A DNA stretch of 19,180 nt, taken from the NCBI GenBank assembly GCA_020216655.1, contig JAIWNU010000116.1:1-19180 (forward strand), in the 5' to 3' direction. A model generated the notes under the pieces. It saw only the letters and a program-made list of their open reading frames with translations, was not told the origin of the DNA and ran no database searches. The position numbers were made by a program, and so were the translations under genes. This DNA comes from Treponema sp. (lineage in GTDB: Bacteria; Spirochaetota; Spirochaetia; Treponematales; Breznakiellaceae). Below, in pieces: positions 1 through 7,844 of the stretch. Numbering within the stretch: the first letter of the stretch is position 1; the number at the start of each line of letters is the position of its first letter.

Positions 1-183
1 GTCTTCTATTATCCCCTGGGAAAAAACCTTATTCAGGCTGCTGAATATGGTGCTGGTATCTATCATAAGGCGCTGGTAAGATTCTGCTGAGCTATAGAGA
101 AACGCAAATAAGGCCATAATAAAAACAAAGGCCCCAACGGCGATAATAAGCTGTACACGGAAATATGATCCGATTGATTTCAT
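1..183 (-). CDS. N-terminal part of a membrane-anchored sensor (partial gene)
   Basis: The reading frame begins at ATG 183 and runs without a stop off the left edge, giving 61 residues. The product starts MKSIGSYFRV and has one long hydrophobic segment at about residues 8-31, followed by a polar region rich in Ser, Gln and Thr that would lie outside the membrane. This is the usual beginning of a two-transmembrane sensor such as a methyl-accepting chemotaxis protein, sensor kinase or cyclase. A chemoreceptor is the favoured guess because the divergent neighbour is one, but no diagnostic domain lies inside the window. A promoter-like pair (TTTACA, 18 nt, TATAGT, 231 to 202) lies just upstream. 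The ribosome binding site is weak (GGGTAA). The gene itself is well supported; its function is not. Confidence 0.7.
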   Translation of the reverse strand, partial: MKSIGSYFRVQLIIAVGAFVFIMALFAFLYSSAESYQRLMIDTSTIFSSLNKVFSQGIIED

Positions 184-201
184 GTGTTTTACCCATTAAC
201 C

Positions 202-231
202 ACTATAATGCATCATGTTGATAGATGTAAA
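202..231 (-). promoter_or_regulatory. Sigma70-type promoter for the partial sensor gene
   Basis: Read on the minus strand, TTTACA (231-226) and TATAGT (207-202) are separated by 18 nt. Each matches the consensus at five of six positions. Transcription would start near 195, leaving a short leader before the ATG at 183. Confidence 0.5.
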
Positions 232-255
232 TGCAAGTCGTCTCAAGCTATGGTC

Positions 256-283
256 TTGAAAAACCATATTGTTTTACCATAAT
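256..283 (+). promoter_or_regulatory. Sigma70-type promoter for the chemoreceptor gene
   Basis: TTGAAA (256-261) and CATAAT (278-283) are spaced by 16 nt. A start near 290 gives a leader of about 20 nt containing the GGAGGT ribosome binding site at 299-304. I did not see a flagellar sigma28-type motif, although chemotaxis genes often use one. Confidence 0.55.
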
Positions 284-309
284 AGATATTACCACAGTGG
301 AGGTGTTGC

Positions 310-2463
310 ATGAGTCTTTCGATACGGAGCCGTCTCTTTATTCTTTTCTTGGTTCCTCTGGGTTTTTTCTTAGTTCGAGAGGTCATAGATTTTCAGAAAA
401 ACTATGCAGATTACCAGTTATACAAAAGTCAGCAAAAGAATATCCGGATTATGGGTGTAACGGGGGACCTCGTTACGGCTCTGCAGAGGGAACGGGGGCT
501 CTCCAGTATCTATGCAAGCTCCGGAAAAGAACTGGATAAAATAACCGCCGAAAGATCTGCGGTTGACGCGGAGCTTGATCGCTGGAGCAAAGAAGTTGCC
601 CAGGCGGCTTATGCAAAACAGCAGAAAGACCAGGTCCCGGAAAAAATCCGCGCAGCACGGAACATGGTGGACGGGAAAACCTTTACTTCTTTTTATGATG
701 TTTTTGATGCCTATTCTGCGGTAATATCGGATTTACTGGCGATTTCCAACAAGGCGGTGAACCAGCCTACCATCGGCGGAATCGGCAAGGTGATGTTCTC
801 CGCAGGGATTCTCATGCAAGCCCAAGAGTCATTAGCCATGACGAGAGGTTTACTGGGCAGTATACTCGCAGGCCAGCACCGGATCGGTGATAAAAAACGC
901 TTGCTAGATTTAATTGAAGCCTTTGAGGGCTTAGAAATAAATCTGAAAAGCCCTGTAATTATCTATTCGGATGAGACTAAAAAAGCGGTGAGTGCCATTC
1001 TTTCTAGCGAAGCTTACAGTGTCATAGAATCGAGCCTCTTCGATGTTTTTGTAAAAAACATGTCCGGCAATTGGGGGACTGGTTATACCACAGACTATGA
1101 AGAACTATGGACCAAAGGCACGGGACTCGTGACCGACCTGAATGGAGTAGTAAGAGGAGAGCTTTCGAAAATAATTGACCGTTCTATCCAGATTGACAGC
1201 AAATACGCATCCCAATTTTTATTTACGATTGTTTTAGTAATTATTATGGTAATAGGCATCGTCAGTACCGGTTTTGTCTTTGCCCGGTCTATACGGAGCC
1301 CTGTTGTACAGGTTATGCATACCTTTGACTCGATTGCCCAGGGACAGGGAGATCTCTCTCAGGAAATTGCCGTGAGGGATAATTCTGAGCTTGGTAAAAT
1401 GGCCCTGTATTTTAATAGTTTTACAACCCAGCTCAGCAGGATTATTCGCACTATTCGGGACGAGACCGCACGGCTTAAGAGCCTGGGTGAAAACCTCTCA
1501 CAGGAAATGGAACAAAGCGCCGCTGCCACTGAAGAAATAAGCGCCACCCTTAAAAGCATTCATCAAAATGTGCTGCACCAATCCGCCAGCGTTACCGAAA
1601 GCGCTGCTACCATCGAGCAGTTCCTGTCCAATATTTCGGAACTCAAAGGCCAGATAGAAACCCAGTCGGCGGCAGTAACCGAGTCCTCCGCCTCCATTCG
1701 GCAGATGTTGGAATCGATCCGGCGGATGCAGGAATCCCTGGAAGCGGGTAACGAAAAAATTGCCGATTTGGTAAGGGCCAGTGAGGTTGGGAAGAGTACC
1801 CTGGAGCCCCTGATTGCCCAGATCGGCGAAATTACCGAACAGTCCCGGGCATTGCAGGAGGCAAATAGCCTCATATCCGGTATTGCAGCCCGCACAAACC
1901 TTCTGGCCATGAATGCTGCTATAGAAGCAGCCCATGCGGGTGAACATGGACGGGGCTTTGCGGTGGTAGCGGATGAAATCCGGAAACTCGCCGAAAATGC
2001 AGCCAGCCATTCCAAGAGCATCGCCACGAACCTTAAAGCGATACAGCAGGTAATTAACAATGTGGTAGAAAGCTCGCAAAAAGTGAGCGAAAGTTTTACC
2101 TCTATCAATACGGGCATACAGGAAGTCAATTCGAGCCGTGAGCAGATGCGCCAAGCCATGCTGGAACAGCAGTCGGCGTCCAAAGAGGTTTCTATCGCCT
2201 TGGATGAAATTACCACTATTACCAGCAAGGTCGAGGATTTCGCCGGTGAAACCGAGAGCGGCAGCAAGCAAATAAAAGGCGAGATGTCCAACCTGCTCCA
2301 GGTTACCGAGGAAATCCGAAATGCGGTTGCGGAGGCATCCAAGGCGCTGGACGAAATAACCGAAACTACCCTCCATGTACACGAGCTTAGCGAAGAAAAC
2401 CGGAAGTCGATTGAGCACATCTATGAGGGAATAGCAGCATTTAAACTTAAAGAAGAAGCCTAA
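310..2463 (+). CDS. Methyl-accepting chemotaxis protein with NIT sensing domain
   Basis: This is a complete transmembrane chemoreceptor of 717 residues that would pass ligand binding outside the membrane to CheA/CheW. Order of parts: transmembrane helix 1 at about 7-24; a long helical periplasmic region at about 35-295 carrying the LQRERGLSS signature at 58-66, typical of the NIT (nitrate/nitrite sensing) domain; transmembrane helix 2 at about 303-325; a HAMP domain at about 326-380; and a long coiled-coil signalling domain. The conserved hairpin tip, with [14 protein letters not shown] from residue 528 and [16 protein letters not shown] following, is intact. No CheW/CheR-tethering pentapeptide is visible at the C terminus. 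The ATG at 310 has a near-perfect site, GGAGGT, 5 nt upstream. The true ligand is unknown: NIT domains are named for nitrate but bind varied or uncharacterised signals. Confidence 0.95.
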   Translation: MSLSIRSRLFILFLVPLGFFLVREVIDFQKNYADYQLYKSQQKNIRIMGVTGDLVTALQRERGLSSIYASSGKELDKITAERSAVDAELDRWSKEVAQAAYAKQQKDQVPEKIRAARNMVDGKTFTSFYDVFDAYSAVISDLLAISNKAVNQPTIGGIGKVMFSAGILMQAQESLAMTRGLLGSILAGQHRIGDKKRLLDLIEAFEGLEINLKSPVIIYSDETKKAVSAILSSEAYSVIESSLFDVFVKNMSGNWGTGYTTDYEELWTKGTGLVTDLNGVVRGELSKIIDRSIQIDSKYASQFLFTIVLVIIMVIGIVSTGFVFARSIRSPVVQVMHTFDSIAQGQGDLSQEIAVRDNSELGKMALYFNSFTTQLSRIIRTIRDETARLKSLGENLSQEMEQSAAATEEISATLKSIHQNVLHQSASVTESAATIEQFLSNISELKGQIETQSAAVTESSASIRQMLESIRRMQESLEAGNEKIADLVRASEVGKSTLEPLIAQIGEITEQSRALQEANSLISGIAARTNLLAMNAAIEAAHAGEHGRGFAVVADEIRKLAENAASHSKSIATNLKAIQQVINNVVESSQKVSESFTSINTGIQEVNSSREQMRQAMLEQQSASKEVSIALDEITTITSKVEDFAGETESGSKQIKGEMSNLLQVTEEIRNAVAEASKALDEITETTLHVHELSEENRKSIEHIYEGIAAFKLKEEA

Positions 2464-2472
2464 TTGTTTCAC

Positions 2473-2509
2473 GGGGCTTTTGAAATGGTAGTTCAAAAGC
2501 CCTGTTTTA
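2473..2509 (+). terminator. Rho-independent terminator after the chemoreceptor gene
   Basis: A perfect 11-bp stem is formed by GGGCTTTTGAA (2474-2484) and TTCAAAAGCCC (2492-2502). It has a 7-nt loop and is followed by a T-rich run (TGTTTTAT). It sits 10 nt after the stop codon. Confidence 0.9.
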
Positions 2510-2855
2510 TAAAAATACATCATTATTATTGATGAATATAAGCGATATGTATTGACCTTACTCTGTAAATAGAGTAGCTTAGTACAAGAGTGAGAGAAAC
2601 TCATAACGTTACTGCTACATTTTCTACTGTTACGCTCCTTTCGAAGTTTTTGATGCCTGCCTTTCCCTGGCCGATATTCAAGAAAACCGACTCGGAAATT
2701 AAAGTTATCGTGAAAAGTGCTGTCCGTTCAGTCCGTCTCTTCGCTCTGCCCCGGATTTCTGTGGTCTAATCTTGCAGAAACTAACTGGGAAAAGCGCTTA
2801 TCCTGTATAGGCGGATTTTACAAGACCCGAACAATCGGGCAAAGGCAGGCCATAT
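2510..2855 (+). other. Long non-coding leader/spacer before the RRM gene
   Basis: About 345 nt with no convincing open frame, tRNA or recognised RNA family. It holds a candidate promoter (2552-2580) with a 6-bp palindrome, and a small hairpin, CCCGA-ACAA-TCGGG (2826-2839), just before the ribosome binding site AAAGGCAGG (2841-2849). If the promoter is used, the RRM mRNA has a leader of roughly 270 nt. Long leaders are known to control some cold-shock and RNA-binding protein genes. A small RNA gene in the 2600-2820 part cannot be excluded. Confidence 0.4.
2552..2580 (+). promoter_or_regulatory. Candidate promoter overlapping a palindromic operator-like site
   Basis: TTGACC (2552-2557) is followed after 17 nt by TAGCTT (2575-2580), which is only a fair -10. 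Between them lies a perfect inverted repeat, TACTCT-N6-AGAGTA (2559-2576), filling the spacer. A repressor bound there would block polymerase, but this is inferred from position only. Confidence 0.35.
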
Positions 2856-3146
2856 ATGGCTAAAAAACTTTATGTTGGCAATCTTTCCTACAACACCTTC
2901 GAAGACAGTCTTCGCAATCTTTTTTCTTCCTACGGAAACGTAGAATCGGTAAAAATCATTACCGACCGGGATACGGGCTATTCTAAAGGTTTTGGTTTTG
3001 TTGAAATGAGCACCGATGCGGAAGCCCAGGCTGCCATTTCTGCGACCAACGGTGTCGAATTCGACGGCCGCCGTCTTAAGGTGAACGAAGCGATGGACAA
3101 ACCCCGCCGGGATCGGGATAACGGCGGCAACTATGGCCGCTGGTAA
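2856..3146 (+). CDS. Small RRM-type RNA-binding protein
   Basis: This 96-residue protein is a single RNA recognition motif with a short basic, glycine-containing tail. RNP2 is LYVGNL (5-10) and RNP1 is KGFGFVEM (44-51), with the aromatic residues that stack on RNA bases in place. The tail after about residue 82 (RRDRDNGGNYGRW) resembles, in shortened form, the glycine-rich tails of the Rbp proteins of cyanobacteria and other bacteria. The family binds single-stranded RNA, is often induced in the cold, and in some bacteria acts in post-transcriptional control. It starts at ATG 2856 behind AAAGGCAGG and stands alone between two terminators. The long structured leader suggests regulation at the RNA level. 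Target RNAs cannot be read from the sequence. Confidence 0.93.
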   Translation: MAKKLYVGNLSYNTFEDSLRNLFSSYGNVESVKIITDRDTGYSKGFGFVEMSTDAEAQAAISATNGVEFDGRRLKVNEAMDKPRRDRDNGGNYGRW

Positions 3147-3178
3147 TTTTATACCCGTAGCATAGTTAATGCGTTGAG

Positions 3179-3216
3179 AAAAGGCTGCTCAAATAACTGG
3201 GCAGCCTTTTTTATTT
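3179..3216 (+). terminator. Rho-independent terminator after the RRM gene
   Basis: AAGGCTGC (3181-3188) pairs with GCAGCCTT (3201-3208). A TC/GG extension and flanking A/T pairs add to the stem. The loop is followed by TTTTTTATTTT. It sits about 30 nt after the stop codon at 3146. Confidence 0.9.
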
Positions 3217-3283
3217 TGTTATGGCATAGAACTCTTGTAATTCTGGATTGACAGGGGAAACGGCTTATGAGTACTGTTCCCCC

Positions 3284-4045
3284 ATGCAGCAGCGGCAAAT
3301 CTTTGTGCTATTTTTTATTGCTTTGTTTACCAGCTTCGTTTTTTCCAGTACCGGAGAAGTGATTATTCTGGACTACCATACCTTTATTGGTAATGGTCAG
3401 TCATCCATGGATTTTACTAAAGAAGAGTTAATCCAGCAGCTGGATCAGTTTGAAAAACAGGGCTTCCGATTTGTTTCCCTGGACGATGCGGTGCAGGGGA
3501 AAATAACAGGTAAAAAGAACCTTGTTTTTATTATAGATGACGGAAATCACTCGGTCCCTGCAATTGTCAATGAGGTTCTGTTACCCCGCGGCATCGTGCC
3601 CACCCTTTTTCTCAGCGCAGCCCTGACGGAGCGGAGTAAATTTTGTTTTAAGCCCGAAGTGGTAAAGAGCCTCCGTGAGAAGGGCTGCATTATTGGGGCC
3701 CATGGTTATACCCATCAATATGTGAGCAAGAAGGCCTTCGAATCAGAGCCAGCACGGAGTCGGGAGGAGATCGAAAAACCGGGGCCTATCATAGCCCGCT
3801 GGACCGGCAGCATGCCGACCTACTTTGCCTATCCCTTCGGTAAAACCAGTCCGGAAGCTAAGGCCCTTTTGGCTAAAGCAGGGTATAGCTATGCTTTTGT
3901 GGCTGACGACCAGGTCCGTTCGGTCCGTTTTGACGATCCAAACCTGGACCATTACGAAGTACCCCGTACTATCATGTACCGCTGGAGCGTAAAAAAGGTA
4001 ATGGCAGAACTTGCAAAGCTTGATGGAGCCCTGGCCCAGCGGTAA
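3284..4045 (+). CDS. Exported polysaccharide deacetylase (NodB-fold, CE4 family)
   Basis: This predicted metal-dependent carbohydrate esterase removes N- or O-acetyl groups from a polysaccharide, probably in the periplasm or at the surface. Counting from ATG 3284 (253 residues), an N-terminal signal segment covers about 1-22. The CE4 motif 1 is present as DDG (Asp85-Asp86) and the metal-binding H-x3-H as His140 and His144; a YPFG motif follows in place of the usual RPPYG. The metal triad therefore looks intact. The frame can be extended to a TTG at 3248, but this would put 12 polar residues before the signal peptide, so ATG 3284 is preferred even though no good ribosome binding site precedes it. 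The last 40 residues are typical of the domain end. The substrate (peptidoglycan, exopolysaccharide or other) is unknown. Confidence 0.85.
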   Translation: MQQRQIFVLFFIALFTSFVFSSTGEVIILDYHTFIGNGQSSMDFTKEELIQQLDQFEKQGFRFVSLDDAVQGKITGKKNLVFIIDDGNHSVPAIVNEVLLPRGIVPTLFLSAALTERSKFCFKPEVVKSLREKGCIIGAHGYTHQYVSKKAFESEPARSREEIEKPGPIIARWTGSMPTYFAYPFGKTSPEAKALLAKAGYSYAFVADDQVRSVRFDDPNLDHYEVPRTIMYRWSVKKVMAELAKLDGALAQR

Positions 4046-4109
4046 GCCCGGGCTCACGTTAAGGCCGTAGCGAGGGCTGGCAAGGCCTTGTTCCACTGCC
4101 TAGCCCGGG
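4045..4109. terminator. Nested stem-loop between convergent genes, possible bidirectional terminator
   Basis: Outer arms CCCGGGCT (4047-4054) and AGCCCGGG (4102-4109) enclose inner arms AAGGCC (4061-4066) and GGCCTT (4084-4089). It lies between the stops of the deacetylase gene and the minus-strand lipoprotein gene, where a shared terminator is expected. No clear T tract follows on either strand, so it may instead be a structural or repeat element. Confidence 0.35.
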
Positions 4110-4123
4110 GAATGTGTTCTCGT

Positions 4124-4549
4124 TTAATAGAAAAAGGCTGTTCCGTTATTAGATATACGGCGAATCGAATAGGTTGTTCCGCCTAAAAAGGTTGGCTTGT
4201 TTTCGGTCATTTCAAATACATAGCTGAGGGTTGAACTTGTTCCCATTGGATCAAAGCCTACTGTTGCGGTGTTCCCGGAAATTACACAGCTTACAATACT
4301 GTATGGCCGATCAGGGAAATAAGTATTCCAGAGATTTGTGGTAGATGCGGTATTATACATGTTGGCTGTGGGGTCAAGGCAATCTTTAATTCCCTGTTCG
4401 TCCCCCGCATTCACCGCATCTATAAATTTTCCGATCCGGTCCCGGATTGTTTCCCCGGAAAGGCTGCAACCTGCAAGCAGTACCGCTGCGAGTAGTAAGA
4501 CAATCCAGCCAAGTACAAGGCCGGTTTTAATAGTGGTTTTCTTTTTCAT
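4124..4549 (-). CDS. Small lipoprotein of unknown function
   Basis: This 141-residue protein has a basic start (MKKKTTIKTG), a hydrophobic stretch and a lipobox ending LLAGC, with Cys28 as the lipidated residue. The mature part opens with a helix of the type seen in NTF2-like or DUF4878-like lipoproteins (RIGKFIDAVNAGD), followed by a predicted beta-rich half. I do not recognise a specific family. Codon ATG 4549 is preceded by a strong ribosome binding site, AGGAGGGAG. It is the third gene of a minus-strand set: the FecR-domain gene ends 38 nt upstream. The shared envelope location of all three products suggests a common role at the cell surface. Confidence 0.85.
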   Translation of the reverse strand: MKKKTTIKTGLVLGWIVLLLAAVLLAGCSLSGETIRDRIGKFIDAVNAGDEQGIKDCLDPTANMYNTASTTNLWNTYFPDRPYSIVSCVISGNTATVGFDPMGTSSTLSYVFEMTENKPTFLGGTTYSIRRISNNGTAFFY

Positions 4550-4587
4550 AGCTCCCTCCTGGTTTTTATAGGCCGCACTACAGCCTG

Positions 4588-5601
4588 TCAGTAATCGGTG
4601 ATATTTGTATAAGGTTCAAAGGTTTCCTGAAAATCCTGAATAAGCTCCCGGTAGCGGGCCATAAAGGCCTCATAAGTACTGTCTTTAGTTACCATATTTC
4701 GACTCCTCACCTGCATATACAGGGGCCCCAGAACATAACGGCGGAGAGACAGGGCCGAAAGGGTATAGTAGCGGTAATTTAAAATTGCGCTGCCGGTTTG
4801 CAGGGCCAGGGGAAACCACACCTCGTCCCGATATTTCCCCTGGGCTTCCTTATCGGTTATTTCTGCCATGGTTTTGGCAGCCGCTTCAGATTCGACCCTG
4901 GCAGACTCGTATTTGCCAACCCATTCTGCAAGCCCCGCTTTGAACTGTTCCATAAGGGCCTTAGTCCGTTCCAAAGCTGCCAGGGGATCTGCACGGAGGG
5001 CCTCTGCCTTTTCCTGGGCCCAGGCAGAGAAATCGAGTTCACGGCCTATGACTGAGTATTTCTCCCCCGGTGGCCCCCCGGCGGGAACTTCCACCGCCTC
5101 CTGTTCGCCCAGGTCCACGGTCTTACCTTCCGCGGTGACCGATACAAGTCCGCTTTGCACGATAAAGAGTGAGCTGCCATCAGGCCCTGCAAAAACCGTT
5201 AGCTCTGTGCCGCGGATGCCCGCGATGGTACTCACCGTTCCGACCCGGGGCTCCTTTCCCGCAAGGCGGTTAAATTTCATGGACACCGAACCAACTACGG
5301 TACTGAGGACCTGTTCTTTCTGTCCCCCTGTTTCTACTTCGCGGATGGTAAAGACCGTATTGGGTTTTATTCGAATGACCGCTGCAGATCCCTGATCTAG
5401 CTCTGCCAGATCCTTTTTGCCGGTTATAACCGATTCTCCAGCGCTGAGCCGTCTCCCGTAATCGAGGGGCGCCAAAACTCCCTTGCTATTTTTATGCTGC
5501 GGCTCTCCTTCTAGATACACCACAGTAGTATTCTGAGCCATCAGCATGCCGGCAGAAAAAATGCAGGCAAGGTGAAACCATAAAAACAGGCTGCGTTTCA
5601 T
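4588..5601 (-). CDS. Exported FecR-domain protein
   Basis: This 337-residue protein has an N-terminal signal sequence, cut probably after MLMA at residue 22. A FecR domain follows at about residues 45-175: it shows the expected rising beta pattern and the core STIAGIRGTEL around 124-134, equivalent to the VRGTEF-type motif of the family. Residues from about 185 to the end are mainly helical, charged and of no family I recognise. Classic FecR is an inner-membrane anti-sigma regulator of iron uptake. This protein has neither an N-terminal anti-sigma region nor a nearby ECF sigma gene, so it belongs with the periplasmic FecR-domain proteins common in spirochaetes, which are of unknown role. Its ATG overlaps the stop of the upstream gene in an ATGA arrangement (5598-5601), implying translational coupling. 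Confidence 0.88.
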   Translation of the reverse strand: MKRSLFLWFHLACIFSAGMLMAQNTTVVYLEGEPQHKNSKGVLAPLDYGRRLSAGESVITGKKDLAELDQGSAAVIRIKPNTVFTIREVETGGQKEQVLSTVVGSVSMKFNRLAGKEPRVGTVSTIAGIRGTELTVFAGPDGSSLFIVQSGLVSVTAEGKTVDLGEQEAVEVPAGGPPGEKYSVIGRELDFSAWAQEKAEALRADPLAALERTKALMEQFKAGLAEWVGKYESARVESEAAAKTMAEITDKEAQGKYRDEVWFPLALQTGSAILNYRYYTLSALSLRRYVLGPLYMQVRSRNMVTKDSTYEAFMARYRELIQDFQETFEPYTNITDY

Positions 5602-6077
5602 AGGGCTCCCCCCTTGCTCGTAAAGCCGATGATTTTAGGTGTGAACCAGGTGCGTCCGCCGGTTATGATGTAAAAAGTTCCCAGGCTTGTTGTCACTTCT
5701 GCGATGGCCCCGTCCTTGGGAACATATTTCTTAAAGAAAAATTGGGTATCCTTGGAATTGCCAAAAAGCAGATAACTTTCGCTGTTAACTGGTTGTATCG
5801 ATACAATTTCTGCTTCGGAAAAGCTGAATCGGGCGGCCCGCAGATTCTGCCAGAGAGATTCTAGGTCGGACTCTCGCACTATTATTTCCCCGTCCAAAAG
5901 GAAGGGACGACTAGAGCGTTTCATGAGGCTTTCGACCGGTTCTGTGTTGAGGGCCTGAATGAGACTCTGTACCCGTCCGGGATTTTGAGCCACAGGCAGG
6001 GTGGAACAAGATGCAAGGCTGCCCATAATAAGGGCTCCCATAAGAGAAAATAAAAAGCAGTATACATTCCGATTCAT
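5598..6077 (-). CDS. Lipoprotein of unknown function, first gene of the FecR-domain operon
   Basis: This 159-residue product begins with a signal peptide and the lipobox LASC, Cys24 being the acylated residue. The mature domain of about 130 residues is mixed alpha/beta and ends in a run of short strands; no family is recognised. Its last codons overlap the start of the FecR-domain gene by four bases. The ribosome binding site (GGGAAA) lies rather far from the ATG at 6077. The spacer to the divergent transporter gene (6078-6198) must hold promoters for both directions; I could not find a strong one for this strand. Confidence 0.82.
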   Translation of the reverse strand: MNRNVYCFLFSLMGALIMGSLASCSTLPVAQNPGRVQSLIQALNTEPVESLMKRSSRPFLLDGEIIVRESDLESLWQNLRAARFSFSEAEIVSIQPVNSESYLLFGNSKDTQFFFKKYVPKDGAIAEVTTSLGTFYIITGGRTWFTPKIIGFTSKGGAL

Positions 6078-6198
6078 AGTGTAATAATTTCCCGGTTTTC
6101 ATCGGTTCACAAGCAGACTATTTTCATCAATATATGATTGCCCTCACCTCTCGATTTACACCACCTCTTTGGGCTACAATAAAGCTCGGAGGAATACC

Positions 6199-7044
6199 AT
6201 GAAACAGGTTCAAGTTAAAATTGCTCTCGTTATTCTAGCTGCCATGCTTGCAGCTGGTTTTGTTTCCTGCGCAAAAAAAGCGGATAGCGCCGCGGCGCAG
6301 CCTAGCCAAGGCACACTGAGCGCCGGTTTGCCAGACCTTAAGGGCAGGACGATACGGGCGGTTACCGAAAATGCCTACACACCCCTAAATTTTGTGGACC
6401 CCAAGACCGGTAAGGCTATGGGCTGGGAATATGACGCTACAGAAGAAATTGCCCGGCGGCTGAACGCCAAAGTAGAATGGCACATTACCTCCTGGGACAC
6501 CATGATTCAGGCGATTCGGGATGGCCAGTTTGATGTGGGTATGGACGGTATTACGATTAACGATGAACGGAAGGCCCAGGTCGATTTTTCCGTCCCCTAT
6601 ATGACAAGCCAGCAATTCATGCTGGTTCGTGCTGGCGAAACTCGTTTTACCGATGCTAAGTCCTTTGCAGCCAATCCAAAGCTGCTCATCGGCTCCCAGG
6701 CTGGCACCACCAATTTTTATGTAGCTGTCTATAACGTGCTGGATGGAAACGAGTCTAATCCGCGGATTAAACTCTTTGAAACCTTCGGTGCAGCGGTGCA
6801 GGCCTTGTTAGCAGGCGATGTTGATACGGTGCTGATGGATGCTGCTTCCAGCAAAGGCTATGTGGGGGCAAACCCCGGAAAACTTAAGGTCCTGGGCGAA
6901 GCCCTGGGCACCGAAGAATTCGGCTTTATCTTTAAAAAAGGTTCCGATCTCGTTGAGCCCTTTAACAAGGCAATTGAGTCTATGAAAGCCGATGGAACGC
7001 TGGACCGGCTGAATACCAAGTGGTTTTTTGAATACCAGCCGTAA
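6199..7044 (+). CDS. Amino-acid-type ABC transporter substrate-binding lipoprotein
   Basis: This is the periplasmic receptor of an ABC importer, anchored as a lipoprotein. From ATG 6199 it has 281 residues: a signal peptide with lipobox ending FVSC (Cys24), a short Ala/Ser/Gln linker, then a family 3 solute-binding domain (SBP_bac_3) from about residue 45 to the end. Typical elements are the early pattern TPLNFVD followed by [14 protein letters not shown], the conserved [15 protein letters not shown] segment with its substrate-carboxylate arginine, and the hinge SQAGTTNFY. The family binds polar or basic amino acids and related compounds; the ligand here is unknown. The frame can be extended upstream to a TTG, but ATG 6199 has GGAGG 6 nt before it. 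A TACAAT at 6175-6180 may be the -10. The permease follows after 5 nt. Confidence 0.93.
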   Translation: MKQVQVKIALVILAAMLAAGFVSCAKKADSAAAQPSQGTLSAGLPDLKGRTIRAVTENAYTPLNFVDPKTGKAMGWEYDATEEIARRLNAKVEWHITSWDTMIQAIRDGQFDVGMDGITINDERKAQVDFSVPYMTSQQFMLVRAGETRFTDAKSFAANPKLLIGSQAGTTNFYVAVYNVLDGNESNPRIKLFETFGAAVQALLAGDVDTVLMDAASSKGYVGANPGKLKVLGEALGTEEFGFIFKKGSDLVEPFNKAIESMKADGTLDRLNTKWFFEYQP

Positions 7045-7049
7045 ATAGC

Positions 7050-7844
7050 ATGGCGAAACAGGACTTCCCCTGGTGGCTCGGCCTCCTTGCGGTTCTAGCC
7101 GCCGCTATCATCGTATCTGTAGCGGTTTCCCCGGATAGCCAGGTTATTTTTACCGCCGTAGCAAAGGGCTTGGGGGTGACTATAACGGTGTCCCTTATAG
7201 CCTATGGGACTTCGTTACTCCTTGGTCTCTTATTGGGGCTCCTCAGGGCTTCCCCTTTTAAGCCCTTTCGGGAACTGGCCACCTTTTATATCGAGGTGGT
7301 CCGGGGCCTCCCAATGCTGGTTATCCTTTATTATATCGCCTTCGTCGGGGCTCCGGCCCTGGCAGCTGCGTTGAATTGGCTTATCGCTCCTTTTATCAAG
7401 CTGGGCTGGCTCGCTGCAGTGGAAGTCCGCGCCTTTAATTTTACCGTTCGGGCGGTCCTGGCTCTAACTCTGGGGTACGCGGCTTTTATTGCCGAAATTT
7501 TCAGGGCCGGTATCGAAAGCGTGCCCCGGGGCCAGGTGGAGGCTGCCCATGCGCTAGGCTTAAGCCACGGTCAGACTCTGCGGAAAGTGGTGCTTCCCCA
7601 GGCGGTACGAAACGTGCTCCCCGCGTTGGCTAATGAATTTGTGGCCATCGTCAAGGACTCTTCCCTTGTATCGGTTCTGGGGGTCCAGGATATCACCCAG
7701 CTCGGCAAAGTCTATTCCGCATCGACCTTTAAGTTTTTCGAAACCTACAATGTGGTAGCCCTTTTCTATCTTTTCATCACCATTACTCTTTCTTTGGCGG
7801 TTCGTTCTCTTGAAAAAAAACTGAAACGGAGTGTGCATCCATGA
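7050..7844 (+). CDS. Amino acid ABC transporter permease (HisM/GlnP family)
   Basis: This inner-membrane channel subunit has 264 residues and about five to six membrane helices. The region at 36-100 carries the family pattern (LGVTITVSLIAYG, then LLGLLRAS and the EVVRGLPML segment). The EAA loop that docks the ATPase is clear at about 163-185 (EAAHALGLSHGQTLRKVVLPQA). A hydrophobic stretch of about 15 residues between the usual helices (APALAAALNWLIAPFIKLGW) is longer than in many members. It sits between the binding lipoprotein gene and the DUF62 gene, with which it overlaps by ATGA (7841-7844). No ATP-binding subunit is encoded beside it, so it must share an ATPase made elsewhere or use one outside this window. 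Confidence 0.93.
   Translation: MAKQDFPWWLGLLAVLAAAIIVSVAVSPDSQVIFTAVAKGLGVTITVSLIAYGTSLLLGLLLGLLRASPFKPFRELATFYIEVVRGLPMLVILYYIAFVGAPALAAALNWLIAPFIKLGWLAAVEVRAFNFTVRAVLALTLGYAAFIAEIFRAGIESVPRGQVEAAHALGLSHGQTLRKVVLPQAVRNVLPALANEFVAIVKDSSLVSVLGVQDITQLGKVYSASTFKFFETYNVVALFYLFITITLSLAVRSLEKKLKRSVHP

Noticed and set aside
1498..2604. Long minus-strand open frame (368 codons) and a second one at 1563-2420 opposite the chemoreceptor signalling domain
   Set aside because: Both are antisense to a textbook MCP domain, have no ribosome binding site or recognisable protein pattern, and are explained by the codon bias of the real gene.
2600..2830. Possible small stable RNA (6S, SRP RNA or tmRNA) in the spacer before the RRM gene
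   Set aside because: I looked for the conserved SRP tetraloop region, tRNA-like ends and 6S-like bulged hairpin and could not find them; an unknown small RNA remains possible but is unsupported.
4868..5395. Plus-strand open frame of 175 codons
   Set aside because: Antisense to the FecR-domain gene; Ser/Pro/Thr-rich composition typical of a shadow frame and no start signal.
4588..5601. FecR-domain protein as regulator of iron uptake
   Set aside because: No ECF sigma factor, TonB-dependent receptor or anti-sigma N-terminal region present; only the domain fold is shared.
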